Notes under the pieces: generated by a model | Told to the model about the DNA's origin: nothing | The model's database searches: none | What the model saw: the letters and a program-made list of their open reading frames with translations, nothing else | In this document: positions 4,173-7,270 of the stretch, piece by piece | Position numbering within the stretch: the first letter of the stretch is position 1 | Layout: every line of letters starts with the position of its first letter | NCBI GenBank assembly: GCA_031268115.1 | Contig: JAIRXV010000207.1 | Coordinates: forward strand, 1-7,270 | From: Bifidobacteriaceae bacterium | Lineage (GTDB): Bacteria > Actinomycetota > Actinomycetes > Actinomycetales > WQXJ01 | Length of the DNA stretch: 7,270 nt | Direction: 5' to 3' | Translations under genes and position numbers: made by a program

Positions 4173-6301
4173 CAAAGCCCAAGTTCTTCTGGCGTGACCT
4201 GGCGGACGCAACCGACTTCGCCCTTTGGGGGAAGGCTCGGGATTCGGCAGACCTCCTCATTGCTATAGGTGTCGCGGACAACGATATCGGACACATCAAG
4301 GCGACTCGGGTTCTTAACTGTGTACGTGAACCAGACCGATTCTCCTGCCGTTATAGACTCACCCGAAGGGATCTCCCGGGCCTTGGCGACAATAGAAGCA
4401 TAGTCTGCGGCGTCTGGGTCGACGTCAGCCCAGGCCCGCAAAGAGATCGATGCCTGAGGGACCATACATTGCCCGGGACCCTCGGTGGCGACAGTACGCG
4501 AGTATTGCGACGATTGCGGTTGAACGGACCCATTAGAGCTTTGGGTCTGCACCCTGATGTAGCCGGGTGCGCTCGGCAGTTTGGGCACGGTTACCGTTCC
4601 TGTCTCTGTTACGTTTTCCACGCTCCCCAAGTATTCCTCCGCCTTATTCGTGGCGGTATAGTAGAAATCCAGCGTGACACCGGGTTGGGGTAGGGTCCAA
4701 ATTCCGCCCGCATCGCTGGGAAGATTTGGCATGACCGGGGGCGCGACGGACACTTTGAGTTCACAGTCCTCCATCTTCGGTTCATCTGTCGGGTACCACG
4801 TCAGGACTCGGTTGTTTGCGCTCGTGCTGATATTTAGCATCATTATGGCCGAGTCGCCTTTACCATAGCCTCCCCCGGTAGTTTCCTCCAAAATGGTATT
4901 CTCTTGAGAACCCGTATGCGGTCCAAATTCGTTCCGCCGCACTGTTGTTACACCGGCTTGATTGAGCATGATAGACGCCGCCTCGTAGCCGTCGAAGTAG
5001 TTGTCTTCGATGTACAGGTTGGATGGAGTCGTGGAATTGCCCGAGGTGTTGGTGGAAGTGCCCATCCAACGGATCCCCACGTATTGGCCATCCGTTCCGT
5101 AATTGTCCAGCGTGTTATCCTGTATCGCGATCTTACCGTTCAGCTGGGTTACGTAGGGCAGATGGATGGCAGCATCGGCAGCGCCGGATCCAGTAGATAT
5201 CTGCTCGAACGTATTTGTTATGATCGTCCAGTCGGATGAGGGCCGCTTAGGGAGATCCGCAGGATAGTTCGCACCCAAATCGAGCGCGTTGATGGACTTT
5301 GGCATGTATCTAAACTCACATTGTTGCAACAGTAGGCCCTTCAATTCCACTCCACGGCCGAGATAAATCCCTCCCTCGGCGCAGCCTGTTCCATTTTGAG
5401 CGGTGCATGCAGAATTAGGCCGTGGCGTGTTATCGAACACCGTACCAACGATCCTGAGATTGGTTATCGGGGTCGAATCCGTGGCGTAGGTTTGACCCGT
5501 AATGCTCTCCAAAGTCGCCAAGCGGATCATCCCACGGTTGCCCTTGCTCTCATTTTCGAGAGTGACGCGGTTGAATCGTCCCATTGTATAGCCGACGATT
5601 GAAATGTTGTCCGCGCCAGGCGTGATGAGCACCATGTGCTCGGGAAAGTTGTTGGCGCCGTTAATCGATGTTCCCCCTTCGAGAAGCGAACCGTCCGATT
5701 TCGGGCCAAAGATGACTGACGTGTCGGAAGAGAATACGTCGGTGAACCCGTACAGTCTCACGTTCGGGGCATCGACCAAGAACCCCGAGGCCGCGTTCTC
5801 CTTTGTTCCTGGAACTATGTAGAAACGGTTGTCTAGGTCAATAGTCATTGGTCGAGCGATACGAAAGTATGCGTTGAGTCTGAGGTCCGAAGAAGAACTT
5901 ACGGCCATGTACTTGCTTGTGTCACCCGGCATCCTAAGGGAATAACTGGCATCTGCCGCCACCCTTATTCTTATCGATATATCGAGATTGGTGAACGCAT
6001 TCGCCTGTTCGATCGCCGCGCGAAGAGAACAGTCGCCGCCCTCGGTTCGGCACAAGCCGTCGGATGTTTTCGCGTCGCCCAGCGTTGAGTTCGTGTTAAC
6101 TAGATATTCCACCGAATACGGCCCCGTGTCGGCGCCGACCGCCGGCCATGCCACAAGGGCGATGGCGCTCACCACCGCCATCGCCGCCAAGCTCGCCACA
6201 GGGGGACGGAAGCGGCGGCTCTCCCCGCCCCGCGCACGGTGGGCGGGGGCACGCTGGGGTCCGTGTTGACTCGGGCCGGGACTTGGGATCGGTTCGCTCA
6301 C
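4172..6301 (-). CDS. Secreted CSLREA-domain parallel beta-helix surface protein
   Basis: 709 aa, function unknown. The start is a GTG at 6301, the first possible start after the in-frame stop of the upstream gene; its ribosome binding site is poor (AGG only 1 nt away). A long basic n-region (1-34, with RR at 29-30) precedes a hydrophobic stretch (about 35-55) and a likely signal peptidase site at AVGA/DT (57/58), so export is expected. Residues 64-101 form a CSLREA-type domain ending CSLRAAIEQAN. Residues about 110-500 contain recurring beta-helix rungs such as ITNLRIVGTVFDN, DWTIITNTFEQI, KIAIQDNTLDNY and NLYIEDNYFDGY, as in pectate-lyase-like folds. A Gly/Ser/Thr-rich linker follows, then a Cys-containing beta-sandwich resembling actinobacterial DUF7507/DUF11 repeats (WFTYTVKNPSRLDVSDIVV). 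It stops soon after VGCVRQVT, with no LPXTG motif or membrane anchor. GC is clearly lower than in neighbours (30 of 60 at 5101-5160, against 47 of 60 at 301-360). Adhesin, cell-wall protein and polysaccharide-active enzyme all remain possible. Confidence 0.85.
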   Translation of the reverse strand: MSEPIPSPGPSQHGPQRAPAHRARGGESRRFRPPVASLAAMAVVSAIALVAWPAVGADTGPYSVEYLVNTNSTLGDAKTSDGLCRTEGGDCSLRAAIEQANAFTNLDISIRIRVAADASYSLRMPGDTSKYMAVSSSSDLRLNAYFRIARPMTIDLDNRFYIVPGTKENAASGFLVDAPNVRLYGFTDVFSSDTSVIFGPKSDGSLLEGGTSINGANNFPEHMVLITPGADNISIVGYTMGRFNRVTLENESKGNRGMIRLATLESITGQTYATDSTPITNLRIVGTVFDNTPRPNSACTAQNGTGCAEGGIYLGRGVELKGLLLQQCEFRYMPKSINALDLGANYPADLPKRPSSDWTIITNTFEQISTGSGAADAAIHLPYVTQLNGKIAIQDNTLDNYGTDGQYVGIRWMGTSTNTSGNSTTPSNLYIEDNYFDGYEAASIMLNQAGVTTVRRNEFGPHTGSQENTILEETTGGGYGKGDSAIMMLNISTSANNRVLTWYPTDEPKMEDCELKVSVAPPVMPNLPSDAGGIWTLPQPGVTLDFYYTATNKAEEYLGSVENVTETGTVTVPKLPSAPGYIRVQTQSSNGSVQPQSSQYSRTVATEGPGQCMVPQASISLRAWADVDPDAADYASIVAKAREIPSGESITAGESVWFTYTVKNPSRLDVSDIVVRDTYSNEEVCRIPSLPPKGEVGCVRQVTPEELGL

Positions 6302-6346
6302 ACCTGTGACAACACCGGACCCTGGCCCAGATATTCCCTCTTGAGC

Positions 6347-6376
6347 AGAATCGATTCCCTGATGTCACCGGGTCAA
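6347..6376 (-). promoter_or_regulatory. Possible promoter of the beta-helix protein gene
   Basis: On the minus strand TTGACC (6371-6376) is followed after 18 nt by GATTCT (6347-6352). The -35 matches the consensus at five of six positions, the -10 at only three. It overlaps the last codons of the upstream dsbA-like gene and would give a leader of about 40 nt. It would let the surface protein be expressed apart from that gene. Confidence 0.25.
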
Positions 6377-6979
6377 CGGGCGGCCCACGCGCCCTCGTTT
6401 GAGTTCGTAGAAGCCCGGCACCTCGGCCAAGAGCACGATGGCGTCCCACAGCCGGATCGCATCCTGCCCACGCGGGGCCGGGGAAACCACGGGGCCGAAC
6501 ACCGTGAAATCGCCTATACCAAGGACCGGTGAGCCTACGTCCGGGCCGGTCCGCCGCACTGCCTCATCGTGCGAGGCACGAATCAGGGGGTCGTAGCGAT
6601 CGTCCACGTCATACCAGGTCACGTCCACGGGAACCTCGGCTTCGACTGCGGCCTCCTTCACGGCGGACAAGTCTTCGGAACTGACGCTGCGACCCTCCTC
6701 ATGCAGCCGCCGCCCAAGGGCAGAATAGATTCGCCCCACCGCCTCGTCCCCGAGCGATGCTTCCGCCGCCGCCAGGGTTCGCAGCATTTGCCAAGCGGCC
6801 ACCAAGTCGTCCACGTCTGCGCCATCGGCCTGACGCCGCTCCCAGTTGAGCATCGTCAGACTCATCAGACGGTGGCGAATACGCACGTCACGGGCCGCCA
6901 CCACCTCGTCCAACCACTGCCGTGTGACCCAGGTCCAAGGACAGATCGGATCGAACCAGAAGTCGACTTCGATGCTCAT
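6365..6979 (-). CDS. DsbA-family oxidoreductase, Rv2466c-like (mycothiol-dependent nitroreductase family)
   Basis: 204 aa, cytoplasmic by sequence (no signal peptide). It has a thioredoxin-fold start VDFWFDPICPWTW, a helical insert (about 45-110), then the cis-proline region VGSPVLGI, FGPVVSPAPRG and a C-terminal FYELKRGR. This order and these motifs match M. tuberculosis Rv2466c, a mycothiol-dependent reductase that also activates nitro prodrugs. The active site is C13-P-W-T16, a monothiol site, where Rv2466c has CPWC. The single cysteine could still form a mixed disulfide with mycothiol, but could not close an internal disulfide. GGAGGGGAG (6984-6992) upstream of the ATG at 6979 fixes the start. 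The gene is divergent from pepN, as Rv2466c is in M. tuberculosis. The beta-helix gene follows 63 bp downstream in the same frame. Plain DsbA or FrnE-like function is less likely. Confidence 0.88.
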   Translation of the reverse strand: MSIEVDFWFDPICPWTWVTRQWLDEVVAARDVRIRHRLMSLTMLNWERRQADGADVDDLVAAWQMLRTLAAAEASLGDEAVGRIYSALGRRLHEEGRSVSSEDLSAVKEAAVEAEVPVDVTWYDVDDRYDPLIRASHDEAVRRTGPDVGSPVLGIGDFTVFGPVVSPAPRGQDAIRLWDAIVLLAEVPGFYELKRGRVGRPLTR

Positions 6980-7084
6980 AGCACTCCCCTCCGTGCGCGG
7001 GCGACCGGTTTTGGTGGCACTATGCCGTGTATTCGGTGCCCAGCTTTCGATGCGGGCACAAGCCTACGAGGAAGAGGGCCCTAC
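6980..7084. promoter_or_regulatory. Divergent intergenic region between the dsbA-like gene and pepN
   Basis: 105 bp that must hold both promoters and both ribosome binding sites: GGAGGGGAG (6984-6992, minus) for the dsbA-like gene, and GAGG (7074-7077, plus) 7 nt before the pepN GTG. A 5 bp dyad, GGCAC (7016-7020) and GTGCC (7036-7040), lies at its centre. No -10/-35 pair stands out on either strand. Confidence 0.5.
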
Positions 7085-7270
7085 GTGCCAGGAACCAACC
7101 TCACCCGTCGCGAGGCCGCCGAGAGGGCCGCCCTGATCGATGTCGAAAGCTACGGCGTCCAGCTAGACTTGACCGACTCGGCCGAGACCTTCGCGTCCAC
7201 GTCGATTGTCCACTTCAACTGCGCATCTGTGGGTAGCGCGACCTTCATCGACCTAATCGCGCCACACGTC
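7085..7270 (+). CDS. pepN: Aminopeptidase N (M1 family), 5' end only
   Basis: The first 62 codons, open to the window edge. PepN is a zinc aminopeptidase, normally near 850 aa and cytoplasmic, that trims N-terminal residues from peptides. The N-terminus PGTNLTRREAAERAALIDVE matches the actinobacterial PepN start (compare NLTRDQAVERAALI in Rv2467), followed by a beta-strand domain, SYGVQLDLTD to TFIDLIAPHV. The catalytic HExxH region lies beyond the window, so activity cannot be judged. The start is GTG at 7085, with GAGG 7 nt upstream. Its place, divergent from the Rv2466c-like gene, repeats the M. tuberculosis arrangement. Confidence 0.9.
   Translation, partial: MPGTNLTRREAAERAALIDVESYGVQLDLTDSAETFASTSIVHFNCASVGSATFIDLIAPHV

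Noticed and set aside
4163..4693. Open frame of 176 residues opposite the beta-helix protein gene
   Set aside because: Its residues show no recognisable domain, and the opposite strand has clear signal-peptide, CSLREA and beta-helix features.
6195..6220. Twin-arginine (Tat) signal in the beta-helix protein
   Set aside because: SRRFRPP has the arginine pair but not the S-R-R-x-F-L-K pattern, so a Sec signal with a long basic n-region is at least as likely.
6298..6309. TCACA-CC-TGTGA palindrome over the GTG start of the beta-helix gene
   Set aside because: It resembles a CRP half-site pair but with reversed order and the wrong spacing. A 5 bp dyad alone is not enough to call an operator.

Overview
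This window looks like chromosomal DNA of a high-GC, mycothiol-type actinomycete. Three things point there: an RpiB of the mycobacterial kind (a GGSGNGEQ active-site loop with no catalytic cysteine), a DsbA-like protein resembling the mycothiol-dependent nitroreductase Rv2466c, and the start of an actinobacterial PepN. The genus cannot be fixed from the sequence. No RNA genes, CRISPR arrays or recognisable insertion sequences are visible.

Layout. Positions 1-854 (+) are a cysteine-synthesis pair: the 3' end of cysK, a long intercistronic hairpin, and a complete cysE. Positions 855-1351 are non-coding and lie between convergent genes. They hold a symmetric array of four related 22-24 bp sites (two forward, two reverse, centred near 1033.5). 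Positions 1352-1849 (-) are rpiB. A 196 bp divergent region with three short dyads separates rpiB from a complete M13 (PepO/neprilysin-like) zinc metallopeptidase at 2046-4130 (+). Converging on it is a large secreted CSLREA/parallel beta-helix protein at 4172-6301 (-), with visibly lower GC than its neighbours and an abrupt C-terminus. Behind it, on the same strand and 63 bp away, is the Rv2466c-like gene at 6365-6979 (-). Divergent from that is the start of pepN at 7085 (+), which runs off the window.

How it fits together. CysE makes O-acetylserine and CysK converts it to cysteine; the C-terminal isoleucine of CysE is what would be expected for a CysE-CysK complex. Cysteine in turn feeds mycothiol, the likely partner of the DsbA-like protein. 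In Mycobacterium tuberculosis rpiB (Rv2465c), Rv2466c and pepN (Rv2467) are consecutive. Here the same genes keep their order and orientation, but the M13 peptidase and the beta-helix surface protein sit between rpiB and the Rv2466c homologue, so this looks like an accessory insertion into a conserved backbone.

Most worth a second look are the four-site array between cysE and rpiB, the 22 bp-stem hairpin between cysK and cysE, and the inserted peptidase/beta-helix pair. No clearly new enzymatic system is visible.
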